Below are positions 26,201 through 34,528 of a stretch of 64,000 nucleotides of DNA, one piece after another (position 1 is the stretch's first letter; each line of letters begins with the position of its first letter). The stretch comes from Methanobacteriota archaeon (GTDB taxonomy: Archaea; Thermoplasmatota; Poseidoniia; Poseidoniales; Thalassarchaeaceae): positions 29,768-93,767 of the forward strand of contig PAYZ01000009.1 of the NCBI GenBank assembly GCA_002716085.1, written 5' to 3'. The notes under the pieces are model-generated. The model made no database searches and had not been told where the DNA came from. It saw only the letters and a program-made list of their open reading frames with translations. The position numbers and the translations under genes were made by a program.

Positions 26201-26566
26201 ATGAGTAGGCCAGCAAGAAAGACCAATGCCGCCCTAGTCTCGCTTATCGGGGACCTGAAGGACCACAGCCGATCGACCGGCTCGGCAATTTGGAGGGACA
26301 CCGCTTTCAGGCTAGAGACAAGCAGGAAGAACTGGGCAGAGCCGAACCTTAGCCACATATCAAGGAACTCCGGCAAGAAGGAGACCGTACTTGTGCCAGG
26401 GAAGGTCCTGGGGAGCGGCCAGATAACCGGAGGGCAGACAGTAGCAGCCTTCAGCTTCAGCGACGGAGCCAGGACAAAGATCGAGGAATCAGGTGGCAGA
26501 ACACTCAGCATTAGGGAGCTAATGGAGGAGAATCCAAACGGGAAGGGGGTGAGAATCCTTGTCTGA
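26201..26566 (+). CDS. rpl18e: Large-subunit ribosomal protein L18e
   Basis: Archaeal/eukaryotic ribosomal protein eL18. The start at 26201 gives MSRPARKTNAALVSLI, which fits the family; an in-frame ATG at 26186 would add five residues. WRDTAFRLETSRKNWAEPN, VLVPGKVLGSG and TVAAFSFSDGARTKIEESGG are conserved blocks. It heads the classical archaeal cluster L18e-L13-S9-RpoN, in which every gene overlaps the next, so one transcript and coupled translation are expected. Confidence 0.95.
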   Translation: MSRPARKTNAALVSLIGDLKDHSRSTGSAIWRDTAFRLETSRKNWAEPNLSHISRNSGKKETVLVPGKVLGSGQITGGQTVAAFSFSDGARTKIEESGGRTLSIRELMEENPNGKGVRILV

Positions 26567-27041
26567 AACAACAATGGTGTACGATGCAACTGACAAGATC
26601 CTAGGACGTCTCGCTAGCCAGGTAGCTAAGGAGATGATCTCAGCAAGGAAGTCTGGGAGGCAGCAGAGAGTGATCATTATCAACGCCGAGGGCGCAATTG
26701 TGTCTGGCCCCAGATCGAAGGTGTTCAGCGACTACAGGGCAAAGTACAAACTAAACCACGCTAGGAAGGGCCCTTTCTTCCCCAGAATGCCTGACAAGAT
26801 TATCAAGAGAACCGTCAGAGGCATGCTTCCGTACCAGAAGAACAGCAGTGGCAGGGAGGCCCTCAGGGACCTGAGGGTAATGATCGGCTCTCCATCCAAC
26901 CTATCGGGGGAAGATCTGCCAGAGGGGCACCAGTGGGGTGAGACGGGTGGTATCGAGCGCGATACACCTAACAAGTTCGTAAGGTTGGGGGACATCAGCT
27001 CCCACCTAGGTGTGGATGCTTCGAGATGGAGAGGTGAGTGA
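26559..27041 (+). CDS. rpl13: Large-subunit ribosomal protein L13
   Basis: uL13, about 155-160 residues. MVYDATDKILGRLASQVAKE is the family N-terminus. VIINAEGAIVSGP, GPFFPRMPDKIIKRTVRGMLPY and the C-terminal RLGDISSHLGVD are conserved. The start could be TTG at 26559, overlapping the L18e stop by eight bases, or ATG at 26574, which gives the cleaner N-terminus. Second gene of the ribosomal operon. Confidence 0.95.
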   Translation: MSETTMVYDATDKILGRLASQVAKEMISARKSGRQQRVIIINAEGAIVSGPRSKVFSDYRAKYKLNHARKGPFFPRMPDKIIKRTVRGMLPYQKNSSGREALRDLRVMIGSPSNLSGEDLPEGHQWGETGGIERDTPNKFVRLGDISSHLGVDASRWRGE

Positions 27042-27480
27042 CTTGGCCAAGAAGAAGGGTCCTAAGATCGTGAACACGAGCGGAAAGAGGAAGACCGCAG
27101 TAGCAAGGGCCACACTCAAGCCAGGAAAGGGCAGGGTTAGGGTCAATGGAAGGCCAATCCACATCATGGAACCCGAGCTGGCACGAAGGAAGGCATTGGA
27201 GCCAATCAGGATAGCAGAGGCCATGAACAGAATCGATAGAGTGGACATCTCAGTAGACGTAAGGGGGGGAGGCCAGATGGGACAGGTCGATGCAATCAGG
27301 ACGGCAATCGCCCGAGGGCTGGTGAAGTTCAATGATGGCGCCGAGGGAGACGATGAGGAACTGAGGGACGAGTTCGTAAGGTTCCAGAGGAAGATTCTCG
27401 TCAACGACCCAAGAAGGAAGGAGCCCAAGCATCAAATGGGAAGAGGCGCTCGAAAGAAGTGGCAGAAGTCGTACAGGTAG
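27034..27480 (+). CDS. rps9: Small-subunit ribosomal protein S9
   Basis: uS9. The likely start is GTG at 27034, overlapping the L13 stop and preceded by GGAGAG. A longer frame from GTG at 27010 would add eight residues that do not fit the family. VNTSGKRKTAVARATLKPG, RVRVNGRPI, DISVDVRGGGQMGQVDAIRTAIARGLV and the C-terminal RRKEPKHQMGRGARKKWQKS are all typical. The basic tail ends in SYR instead of the usual SKR tail that reaches the P-site tRNA. Confidence 0.95.
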   Translation: MSDLAKKKGPKIVNTSGKRKTAVARATLKPGKGRVRVNGRPIHIMEPELARRKALEPIRIAEAMNRIDRVDISVDVRGGGQMGQVDAIRTAIARGLVKFNDGAEGDDEELRDEFVRFQRKILVNDPRRKEPKHQMGRGARKKWQKSYR

Positions 27481-27488
27481 GTGAGAGA

Positions 27489-27695
27489 GTGCTGATCCCA
27501 GTTAGGTGTTGGAGTTGCGGGAAGGTCATTGCTCACAGGTACGAGCAGTACAAGGAAGCCGTGGACGAGGGAAAGGACCCGGGAGAGGTTCTGTACGAGC
27601 TCGGATTCAAGAGGTACTGCTGCAGAAGGATGTTTATAGGGCATATTGACCTAATCGACGAGGTCGCCCCGTTCAGCATTGACAGGCAGCAGTGA
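27489..27695 (+). CDS. rpoN: RNA polymerase subunit N
   Basis: Archaeal Rpo10, 68 residues from the GTG at 27489, which follows AGGTGAGA and gives the expected N-terminus MLIPVRCWSCGKVI. The frame is open ten codons further upstream into the end of S9. The zinc site is CWSC plus the YCCRRM pair (CX2C and CC), the hallmark of Rpo10/Rpb10. LYELGFKRYCCRRMF and a HIDLIDEVAPF tail complete the family. It is the last protein gene of the operon; a tRNA-Pro gene follows after about 48 bases. Confidence 0.95.
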   Translation: MLIPVRCWSCGKVIAHRYEQYKEAVDEGKDPGEVLYELGFKRYCCRRMFIGHIDLIDEVAPFSIDRQQ

Positions 27696-27742
27696 GCTCC
27701 GTCAGGGCTTTGACCGATAACTCGCTCGCAGGCAGGCCCATG

Positions 27743-27820
27743 GGGCCTGTAGGTTAGCTTGGCCTATACTTCGCGGCTGGGGGTCGCGCGACCCAGGTTC
27801 AAATCCTGGCAGGCCCACCA
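27743..27820 (+). tRNA. tRNA-Pro (GGG)
   Basis: The acceptor arm is GGGCCTG paired with CAGGCCC. The D arm has GGTT with GG in the loop. The anticodon stem is CGCGG/TCGCG (last pair G-T) around the loop CTGGGGG, giving anticodon GGG at 27779-27781. The T arm is CCAGG-TTCAAAT-CCTGG, and the variable region is four bases. There is no intron. The 3' CCA is encoded (27818-27820). It lies between rpoN and ligA on the same strand. Confidence 0.93.
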
Positions 27821-27857
27821 CGGTCAGTTTGAAGGACGCCGGCCCCTTTGCACCGAC

Positions 27858-29969
27858 ATGGAGGCCGATGCTCCGAGCGAGGCAGACCCAGAGGGGCGAA
27901 TAGAGTGGCTTGCAGACCAGTTGGAATTGCACTCCGACCTCTACTACAACATGGCCGATCCGCAGATTTCAGATGCGGATTTCGACTCATTGAGGGACGA
28001 GCTCAAGAGGCTGTCCCCGGACCACCCACAGCTCTCCAGGGTCGGATCAGATCCCCCGCCCGGCTCGCAAAAGGTCGATCACCTGTTCAGGATGATGAGC
28101 CTGGACAAGGCGACCACGGACGAGGAGGTAGCCCACTTTGTTTCACAGACTACCGCCAATGGGCGGAGGTTCGTCTGCCAGCCCAAGCTAGACGGCTCAG
28201 CGCTTTCGCTGGAGTACCGTTTGGGGCGTCTCGTAAGGGCTGCCACCAGGGGGAACGGGCGCAGGGGGGAGGACGTTACCGCAAACGCACGCCGGATGAT
28301 GAACGTCCCAGAGAGCATTCCTTGGAAGGGCGACTGTCACGTCAGGGGGGAGGTCGTAATGCCTCTGAGTCTGTTCAAACAGAAGTATTCCGAAGTCGCC
28401 CCCAACCCAAGAAACCTAGCGGCCGGCGCACTCAGACAGAAGCACGCGGACGCAGGAAAGGGCAGCCCGCATGACCTGAAGTTCCTTGCTTACGGCGTTG
28501 AGTTCCCCGAAAACCCACATCGTCACCCCGAGAGCTCCGATCCTCCGGGAATGAAGCTAGACTCGGAGCTAATCTCCTGGCTTGTCGAGATGGGCATCGA
28601 GGTCGCTGGCAACACTGTTGTTTCGGGCGAAGACGACCTATCCACAGCGGAGTCAATACTTGTTGTAACTAGGAAATGGTTCGAATCGAGGGACTCGGCA
28701 GAATGGGAGATTGACGGCGTAGTCATCAAGCTAGATCGCCTCGACAAGAGGGAACTCCTAGGCGTCACAGCGCATCACCCCAGATGGGCCCTCGCGTGGA
28801 AGTTCCCACCCGAAGAAGCCGTTACTGTACTTATGGAGGTGTTCTGGCAGACAGGTAGAACCGGGAATGTTACCCCCGTCTCTAGAGTGGCCCCGGTTGT
28901 GGTCTCCGGGGTCACCGTGGAGAACACCACTCTTCACAACAGGGGGGAGGTAGAGAGACTAGGAATCAAGGTCGGCGACAAAGTCAGGGTAGTTCGGAGG
29001 GGCGACGTGATCCCGAAGATCACAGAGGTCCTTGGTCCAGCTACGGAACAGGATCTCCGAGGGAGGGCCCATGCGGACGGAACGAGCTTCTCCGAGACAC
29101 TCCCGGATAGCATCGAGATCCCCATCCCGGAGACTTGCCCCCGTTGCTCGAAAGAGCTCATCGAGGACGGAGCTTTCATCAGATGCACAAACATAGACTG
29201 CCCTTCAAGATTGGAGAGGTCGATACTGTACTGGTGTAGGAAGCTGGGCATGGATGGGATAGGAGAGAAACTAGCCGAGCAGCTCTGCTCATCAGGCCTT
29301 GTAACAAGTCTGGCTGACCTCTACAGGCTAGGGGAAAATAAGGCTCAGCTGCTATCCCTAGAGCGCATGGCGGAGAAGTCGGCAAGAAACGTTCTCGAGG
29401 AGCTGGAATCAACGAGAAAGATGACCCTGAGCACCTTCATCTCGGCACTAGGCCTCCCCAGGATAGGCCCGGAGATTGCAACCCTGGTATGCACTGAAGT
29501 GAAGTCCCTAGAGGAACTGATCGAAATGGCTGATAACAGGGAGGCCTCGATCAAGAGGCTGGTTGCCATAGACAGAGTCGGCGAGACCGTCGCGGCTCTG
29601 CTTCTGGATGGGATCTCGGATCGCAGGGAGGCAGTCCTGGACCTATTCGATCAGATTGAGATAGTCCAAGAGGAGCAGAAATCCTTCGATGGCCCCCTCT
29701 CGGGGCTCACTTTTTGCATCACTGGATCCCTAAGTCGCCCTAGGAAGGAAATCTCGCTCTCGATTAAGTCTGAGGGGGGCAAGGTGGCATCATCGGTCTC
29801 CGGGAATCTGGACTACCTAGTAGCCGGCGAGTCTGCCGGATCCAAAATGGACAAGGCCAACAGACTCGGGATCAGGGTGATATCAGAGTCAGAGCTGGAC
29901 GAAATACTCGGGGGGTCAATCCTAGAGGAACTGCCTCAGGAGAGGCAATCGACCCTGGGCGAGTTCTGA
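27858..29969 (+). CDS. ligA: NAD+-dependent DNA ligase
   Basis: Seals nicks using NAD+, the bacterial type of ligase; most archaea use an ATP-dependent enzyme. About 703 residues from the ATG at 27858; the frame is open further upstream, but that part is the tRNA. Domain order is complete. The Ia domain contains YYNMADPQISDADFD. The adenylation domain has KLDG at about K110 and EIDGVVIKL. The OB fold has GRTGNVTPVSRVAPVVVSG. The zinc finger is CPRCSKEL with CTNIDC, followed by helix-hairpin-helix repeats (GMDGIGEKLAEQL). A C-terminal BRCT domain contains LTFCITGSLSRPRKEI. It starts 37 bases after the tRNA and is convergent with a PAC2 gene, with no gap. Confidence 0.95.
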   Translation: MEADAPSEADPEGRIEWLADQLELHSDLYYNMADPQISDADFDSLRDELKRLSPDHPQLSRVGSDPPPGSQKVDHLFRMMSLDKATTDEEVAHFVSQTTANGRRFVCQPKLDGSALSLEYRLGRLVRAATRGNGRRGEDVTANARRMMNVPESIPWKGDCHVRGEVVMPLSLFKQKYSEVAPNPRNLAAGALRQKHADAGKGSPHDLKFLAYGVEFPENPHRHPESSDPPGMKLDSELISWLVEMGIEVAGNTVVSGEDDLSTAESILVVTRKWFESRDSAEWEIDGVVIKLDRLDKRELLGVTAHHPRWALAWKFPPEEAVTVLMEVFWQTGRTGNVTPVSRVAPVVVSGVTVENTTLHNRGEVERLGIKVGDKVRVVRRGDVIPKITEVLGPATEQDLRGRAHADGTSFSETLPDSIEIPIPETCPRCSKELIEDGAFIRCTNIDCPSRLERSILYWCRKLGMDGIGEKLAEQLCSSGLVTSLADLYRLGENKAQLLSLERMAEKSARNVLEELESTRKMTLSTFISALGLPRIGPEIATLVCTEVKSLEELIEMADNREASIKRLVAIDRVGETVAALLLDGISDRREAVLDLFDQIEIVQEEQKSFDGPLSGLTFCITGSLSRPRKEISLSIKSEGGKVASSVSGNLDYLVAGESAGSKMDKANRLGIRVISESELDEILGGSILEELPQERQSTLGEF

Positions 29970-30773
29970 TTAGCCATACATTCCAGTAGGGGCAGAGCCG
30001 CCCTCCTGTGGAGGATTTAGGCTCACTGCCATCATTTCCCTAATCTGCCCCTCGATCCTCTGGGCCTCCTCCATAAGGGGCACAGGGTCAAGGTGAACGG
30101 CCGGAAGAAGGCTGTCCATGCATCCTATGATCCTAGCCGCTGCCCCTGCGTCGGGAATCACCCCTTGCCCGATCTCACCGTCTGACTCGGCCAGAATTGC
30201 AAGCCCATCGATCCCCCTCCTTCTGAACTCCCCCATCATCACACCGGTTATCCCCCCCACGACTCCATGCTTCAGAAGTGGGACCCCGATACCTCTCAGA
30301 AGATCGTGGCTGGAGTCTGTCGACCCTATCCCCAGCATCGAGTCCATGCCCTCGTCGTCATCGAATATGCTATGGCTGCTGTCTATTCCATGAGCGAAGG
30401 AATCAACCATGATCGTAGAACTCACCCCCGACTCAACAATCCAGTCTATTAGGCCCGAGGAGAGAGGTAGTGAGAGCTCCGGGGGGATCTGGATCTCTGA
30501 TGCAATCAGAACCACCTTGTCGCATTGGTCCATATTGCAAATCGGCTCACCTGCATAGAATCGTATAGGGGGGAGGGGCTTACCTTCCTGGACCAGACAC
30601 ATTGGGGGGAGCTTTGGATGCCTAACGCCACCCACAAGCTCCAGATCCAGTTTTTCTACAAGGAAGTGGGCGACAATGCTACTTACGAATCCCACAGATG
30701 GGAAGCAGCTTACTAGTAGGGCCCCAGACGAGTTCACCCCCTCGTCCACCTCCACCAGGGGCCCTTCCGTCAT
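29970..30773 (-). CDS. PAC2-family (proteasome assembly chaperone-like) protein
   Basis: A 267-residue member of the PAC2/PF09754 superfamily; in eukaryotes the family helps proteasome ring assembly, and the archaeal role is unsettled. LLVSCFPSVGFVSSIVAHFLVEKL is the N-terminal strand-helix. GGVRHPKLPPMCLVQEGKPLPPIRFYAG and KVVLIASEIQIP match the core. HGVVGGITGVMMGEFRRRGIDG and AILAESDGE correspond to the conserved helix and the final strand. A second family member lies at 37555-38331. The gene is directly convergent with ligA. Confidence 0.75.
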   Translation of the reverse strand: MTEGPLVEVDEGVNSSGALLVSCFPSVGFVSSIVAHFLVEKLDLELVGGVRHPKLPPMCLVQEGKPLPPIRFYAGEPICNMDQCDKVVLIASEIQIPPELSLPLSSGLIDWIVESGVSSTIMVDSFAHGIDSSHSIFDDDEGMDSMLGIGSTDSSHDLLRGIGVPLLKHGVVGGITGVMMGEFRRRGIDGLAILAESDGEIGQGVIPDAGAAARIIGCMDSLLPAVHLDPVPLMEEAQRIEGQIREMMAVSLNPPQEGGSAPTGMYG

Positions 30774-30842
30774 GTGCCTAGTAGCTACTCAATGGTGTTA
30801 ATCGTTGCCACTCCCCCGCTTCGCTCGCAGGGGCCCTGATCG

Positions 30843-32018
30843 ATGGAAAATTCTTCGGCAAACCCAACACACCGGCTTTCCCCCTCCTCCTGGAATACAT
30901 TCGAAGAGTGCCCGAGGAAGTACTGGCTTTCTCGTCAGGGCCTACCCAAGAAGGCAAGCATGCCCGCATCGATGGGAACCGCCATCCACAACTCAGTAGA
31001 AGACCTCTGCAACCTAGATCTAGTCGGTATGAGGGACGCTGAGTCGGGTTGGCTGGACATCGCCTCAAAGGAAGCCCTGGACAGGCATTGGGAGATAGAG
31101 AGGCAGATTTTCCAAGACACACCCAGACATCCCAGATGGAAGCCAGAGCTGATCACAAAGGCCAATGAAGGGCTAAGGGGGGCTCTAGGGATCCTACTAG
31201 TAAGAGCTCGAAAACCCCAGAGAAACCTGTCAGACGTGACAGTAAGGTGCTGGAAGGAGGTTCAGAGCATGGTTCTGGCCAATGAGGGGTATTTGGAGTC
31301 CATCTGCGGCAGGGTTATGGGCAGGCTCGACCTTTGGATCGCTGAATACAAGGACGGCGAAGTCGCAGAGTGGATCGTAGCCGACCTGAAAACAGGAAGG
31401 CCCCCGAAGGAGGACCTAGATTTGAAGGTCAATCGTCAGCTGAGGCTCTACAGGGACCTCCTGAAGCAGAACAACCCAGACCACCCACCAGTCCATGCGG
31501 AGGGATGGTATTCTGCAAACCAGACTGTTCACAGAGCCGATGGCCCCCCAATACTTGACGAAGCACTGGAAGCCTGGGAGAAGATGGCCCCAACAGAACT
31601 CCCCCTGGATGCTACCCCTAGCGATGTTTCTTGTGCGTTTTGCGAGTGGAAGGCTTGGTGCCCAAGCTGGTGGGTCGCTCGGAAAGAGGGAGAGCTTTCA
31701 CCGGGCTCGATGTTCAGAGACGAAGTCGTCCGACTAGTCAGGTTCGACCAAGAGTCCGGCGCAGCTCTCTTCGAGAGGTCACCACCCGTAGGTGATGATG
31801 GCGAGCTAGCCCCGTCCGACCATCGATTTGGGGCCATCCTGAAGGACAAAGCGCTTCAACAGATGATCGAAAACCAGTCTTCTGCAGACGACCACCATCT
31901 GTTTCTCGGAAGCGCCCGCTTAGATGGCAAGGTCATGCATCTGGGGGATTGGTCAGAGATTCTTCCTTGGTCACCGATGCTTATGTCATCTTCCCAGAAA
32001 TTCAAGAAAATCGAGTAA
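30843..32018 (+). CDS. Cas4/RecB-like PD-(D/E)XK nuclease with iron-sulfur cysteines
   Basis: A 391-residue nuclease of the RecB/AddB/Cas4 clan. RLSPSSWNTFEECPRKYWLS has the first cluster cysteine (about C23). MGTAIHNSVED is the GxxxH motif. WIVADLKTGRP is the D-x-K catalytic core, and RQLRLYRDLLKQ is the QxxxY-like helix. SCAFCEWKAWC near residues 262-272 provides three more cysteines, so a 4Fe-4S cluster is likely. The extra about 115 C-terminal residues are not recognised. There is no CRISPR array or other cas gene in the window, so this is more likely a DNA repair exonuclease. It overlaps the convergent DnaQ-like gene by 33 bases. Confidence 0.82.
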   Translation: MENSSANPTHRLSPSSWNTFEECPRKYWLSRQGLPKKASMPASMGTAIHNSVEDLCNLDLVGMRDAESGWLDIASKEALDRHWEIERQIFQDTPRHPRWKPELITKANEGLRGALGILLVRARKPQRNLSDVTVRCWKEVQSMVLANEGYLESICGRVMGRLDLWIAEYKDGEVAEWIVADLKTGRPPKEDLDLKVNRQLRLYRDLLKQNNPDHPPVHAEGWYSANQTVHRADGPPILDEALEAWEKMAPTELPLDATPSDVSCAFCEWKAWCPSWWVARKEGELSPGSMFRDEVVRLVRFDQESGAALFERSPPVGDDGELAPSDHRFGAILKDKALQQMIENQSSADDHHLFLGSARLDGKVMHLGDWSEILPWSPMLMSSSQKFKKIE

Positions 32019-32570
32019 CGAGCCGGAGAACTTTCGAGGATAACGAACCATCATTTTCCAAAGCAGAAGCAGAGTTGCCCCAGCATCAGCATCTGCGCTG
32101 TGCGACCTCTCCAAGCTAATCCCGAACCTCTCGCAAAGGGAGCCGAGCTTGTGGGGGCGAGGAACGCCTAGAGCCCTAGCAATCACCAGGGTATCCAGAA
32201 TTGCGTGAGGATGGGGGACATCCGCACCGGATCTAGCACATTCCAGCTCTATGAACCTCCAATCGAACTCGATTACGTTGTGTCCGACAATAACCGCTCC
32301 TTCTACAGTATCCGAGAACACCGCCACCTGGTCCGAGAACCCTTTCTCCCCTGCGACATCTTCGTCGAAAATACCGTGGACCATTGACGACTCTCTTGGA
32401 ATCCCCCTACCCGGGTTTACGAGAGATTGAACGTTAATGTGAGACCCGTCGGCGTCACTTCCAACCAAAGCGTACTGCACGATCCTGTCTGAGCGGGGGT
32501 TGAAACCCGTGGTTTCGAGATCGAAACCAAGAACCCTGAATCCGTCCAACATGCCCGACGTCACACACAA
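31986..32570 (-). CDS. DnaQ-like 3'-5' exonuclease
   Basis: A 194-residue DEDD exonuclease of the epsilon/RNase T group. FDLETTGFNP gives the DxE pair, HNVIEFDWRFIELEC the middle Asp, and SHSADADAGATLLLL the final His and Asp of a DEDDh site. LDTLVIARALGVPRPHKLGSLCERFGI is typical of proofreading-type exonucleases. The start may be at 32570 (MCVTSG) or at an ATG at 32552 (MLDGFRVLGF). It shares 33 bases of its 3' end with the nuclease gene. The pair plus ligA suggests a DNA repair neighbourhood, which is inference. Confidence 0.85.
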   Translation of the reverse strand: MCVTSGMLDGFRVLGFDLETTGFNPRSDRIVQYALVGSDADGSHINVQSLVNPGRGIPRESSMVHGIFDEDVAGEKGFSDQVAVFSDTVEGAVIVGHNVIEFDWRFIELECARSGADVPHPHAILDTLVIARALGVPRPHKLGSLCERFGISLERSHSADADAGATLLLLWKMMVRYPRKFSGSLLDFLEFLGR

Positions 32571-32662
32571 CCCCTCCCGACAACGTCCATGAACTATCCC
32601 AAAGCTCGCCTAGGCATTCTATCACCCAACACCCCTATGAGTGGCATTACCCTACTGGGTCC

Positions 32663-33832
32663 ATGCCACCAAGACGGGGAAGGCAAACCTACCTGATTTT
32701 TCTTATCCTATCATCCTCAATTCTAGCAGGTTGCGGGGGCATAGGCCCAGGTAGCCCTAACGCAAGCCTCTCATCAGACCGAGACACCATCAATGCCGGA
32801 GAGTCAGTCAACTTCGATGCAAGGTCCTCAACCTCTCCGAGTCCAACCATTATTGACGAGTACCGCTGGTCCTTCGGAGACGGAGAGACGAAGACGACCA
32901 AGCAAGGCGTGGCAAACCACGTTTTCTCAAAGGCAGGAAACTATGACGTCACGGTGGAAGTCTTCAATGACGAGGGGGAATCGGACACAGCTAGCTTGGT
33001 GATTTTCGTCAATGCCCTACCTGAGATAGTACTGAACCTCCCAGACTTCATCAAGACGGGGGAGGAGGGGCTTCTTGACGCAAGCGACTCATTCGACCCC
33101 GAGGGCGGTGAGGTGGAAGTTTTCTGGGACTTCGATACCAGCACAGACTCGAATGGCGACACGGATCCGCTAAACGACGCGGACGACTCCGGGCCCCTAG
33201 TAAGGCTCGCTGTCTCTGAGGCCAAGAACGTAACAGGGGCAGTAACAGTAGTGGATGATAGCGGAGGGTCGAATACCACCCTCTGGTCTCTGAGGGTAAT
33301 ATCTAGATCGTTCAGAGTTGTTTGGGAGGAGGCTCACGTCGATTACGAATGGTCAGGGTACCTGGAGCAAGGATCCACTCATGAGATTCGATTCCAGCCA
33401 GGGGAAGGAGCCAGGCTAATTGACGTCAACGCAACAATCACCCTAGCTAGGGACTTGATACCAATCACCTGGCCAGAGGACAACTTCACGATGGGAATCG
33501 ACGTACCGGCTTCCGGGTGGTCCTACGACGTCATCACCACGCAGGGGAACATTACCCAGAACTCATCGGCTAGCATCGAGAAGCTCGGGATGAACCCGGC
33601 ACCAGGCTCCGACTACACGGTCTATGCAAACTCAAAGGATGAGCTTGAGCAGAATCTCCTGAATGACCCGGACGGAAGATTCGGCCAGGGAGAGTGGATC
33701 ATCGAGGTCACGGCGCTGGAGTGCGACCCAGATACGCCGATTGATGGGGTCGATCCCGATCAGGGTAACGACTGGCACGTTGAGGCCAGATTCGTGGTCC
33801 TGATTCTGAGGATTAGCGAGGTCAGCGTCTGA
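32663..33832 (+). CDS. PKD-domain lipoprotein
   Basis: A 389-residue exported protein. The N-terminal hydrophobic segment ends in ILAGC, a lipobox with the lipidated Cys at 24. A PKD domain follows (about 33-113) with DEYRWSFGDGE and AGNYDVTVEVFNDEG. A second PKD-like repeat (about 115-210) contains LDASDSFDPEGGEVEVFWDFD and an acidic, possibly calcium-binding loop (DSNGDTDPLNDADD). A beta-rich C-terminal part begins at about 215. PKD domains usually mediate adhesion or display. The gene is divergent from the exonuclease gene. Confidence 0.72.
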   Translation: MPPRRGRQTYLIFLILSSSILAGCGGIGPGSPNASLSSDRDTINAGESVNFDARSSTSPSPTIIDEYRWSFGDGETKTTKQGVANHVFSKAGNYDVTVEVFNDEGESDTASLVIFVNALPEIVLNLPDFIKTGEEGLLDASDSFDPEGGEVEVFWDFDTSTDSNGDTDPLNDADDSGPLVRLAVSEAKNVTGAVTVVDDSGGSNTTLWSLRVISRSFRVVWEEAHVDYEWSGYLEQGSTHEIRFQPGEGARLIDVNATITLARDLIPITWPEDNFTMGIDVPASGWSYDVITTQGNITQNSSASIEKLGMNPAPGSDYTVYANSKDELEQNLLNDPDGRFGQGEWIIEVTALECDPDTPIDGVDPDQGNDWHVEARFVVLILRISEVSV

Positions 33833-33883
33833 TTGGGGCCTCCTCTAGCGAAGGCCTTTCAACCACCAGTCACTGGGACCTTC

Positions 33884-34234
33884 ATGGTCAAGTCGATGGA
33901 GATCACCAAGGCGTCGGTTCGTGATCGTCTGGTGATAGACGTGAACGTGGTAATGCTGGATCCGCAGGACTTCGACTTCTCCCCACGTGCGAGCATCGAA
34001 GGAAGTACCCTGAGCCTATGCAACAACGAGGAGCCAACCTCCTCTTCTTTCGAGCTGGACTCCGAGCAGATGACAGCTGCCGAGAGGGACAGGATGCTCG
34101 AGCTCAGGGTCAAGTTCAGCGTTGAGGGGATGCACGGGGCCCTTACACACAAGACACCCAAGCCCATGACCGGTCCAAACTCAAAGAAGCTAGCAGAGCC
34201 CAGATGGAAGACCCTGCTCCCGCTCTCCATGTGA
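33884..34234 (+). CDS. Small hypothetical protein
   Basis: About 116 residues from the ATG at 33884; the frame is open back to the stop of the PKD lipoprotein at 33832, where a TTG could start it 17 residues earlier. It has a beta-strand-rich first half (VRDRLVIDVNVVML), then an acidic and Ser-rich middle (EEPTSSSFELDSEQM) and a basic C-terminus. No signal peptide and no family are recognised. It is close behind the lipoprotein gene and ahead of the tRNA-Arg pair. Confidence 0.5.
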   Translation: MVKSMEITKASVRDRLVIDVNVVMLDPQDFDFSPRASIEGSTLSLCNNEEPTSSSFELDSEQMTAAERDRMLELRVKFSVEGMHGALTHKTPKPMTGPNSKKLAEPRWKTLLPLSM

Positions 34235-34283
34235 CCATCCCCACCGTCGGGATTAAGCCCAGCCCTTCCGTCCTAGTGTCGCT

Positions 34284-34359
34284 GGACCCATAGTGTAGTT
34301 GGATATCACATGAGCTTGCGGAGCTCGTAACCCGTGTTCGAATCGCGGTGGGTCCGCCA
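34284..34359 (+). tRNA. tRNA-Arg (GCG)
   Basis: Acceptor stem GGACCCA/TGGGTCC. D arm GTGT with GG in the loop. Anticodon stem TGAGC/GCTCG around TTGCGGA gives anticodon GCG (34318-34320). T arm CCGTG-TTCGAAT-CGCGG. There is no intron; CCA is encoded at 34357-34359. It is the first of a tandem pair. Confidence 0.93.
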
Positions 34360-34410
34360 AAACCTTGCCCTGCGACCGGTTCAATTAGTGCCGTTCGCTG
34401 GGGGTCCCCT

Positions 34411-34487
34411 GGACCCATAGTGTAGCCCGGATATCACCCTAGCCTCCGGAGCTGGAAACCCGTGTTCGAATCGCGGTGGGTCCGCCA
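34411..34487 (+). tRNA. tRNA-Arg (CCG)
   Basis: Acceptor, D-stem and T-arm sequences match the tRNA-Arg 51 bases upstream. The D loop and the anticodon arm differ: stem CTAGC/GCTGG with loop CTCCGGA gives anticodon CCG (34446-34448). There is no intron; CCA is encoded at 34485-34487. Confidence 0.93.
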
Positions 34488-34528
34488 TAAACAATCAACA
34501 TCATCTACCTCCTCCCTTTTTTGTCGCC

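Noticed and set aside
27759-27857. Upstream extension of the ligase frame
   Set aside because: It runs through most of the tRNA-Pro gene; the ATG at 27858 gives the expected LigA N-terminus.
30843-32018. Cas4 of a CRISPR system
   Set aside because: There is no array, no cas1 or cas2 and no effector gene within the window; the protein is longer than Cas4 and fits the wider RecB-like group.
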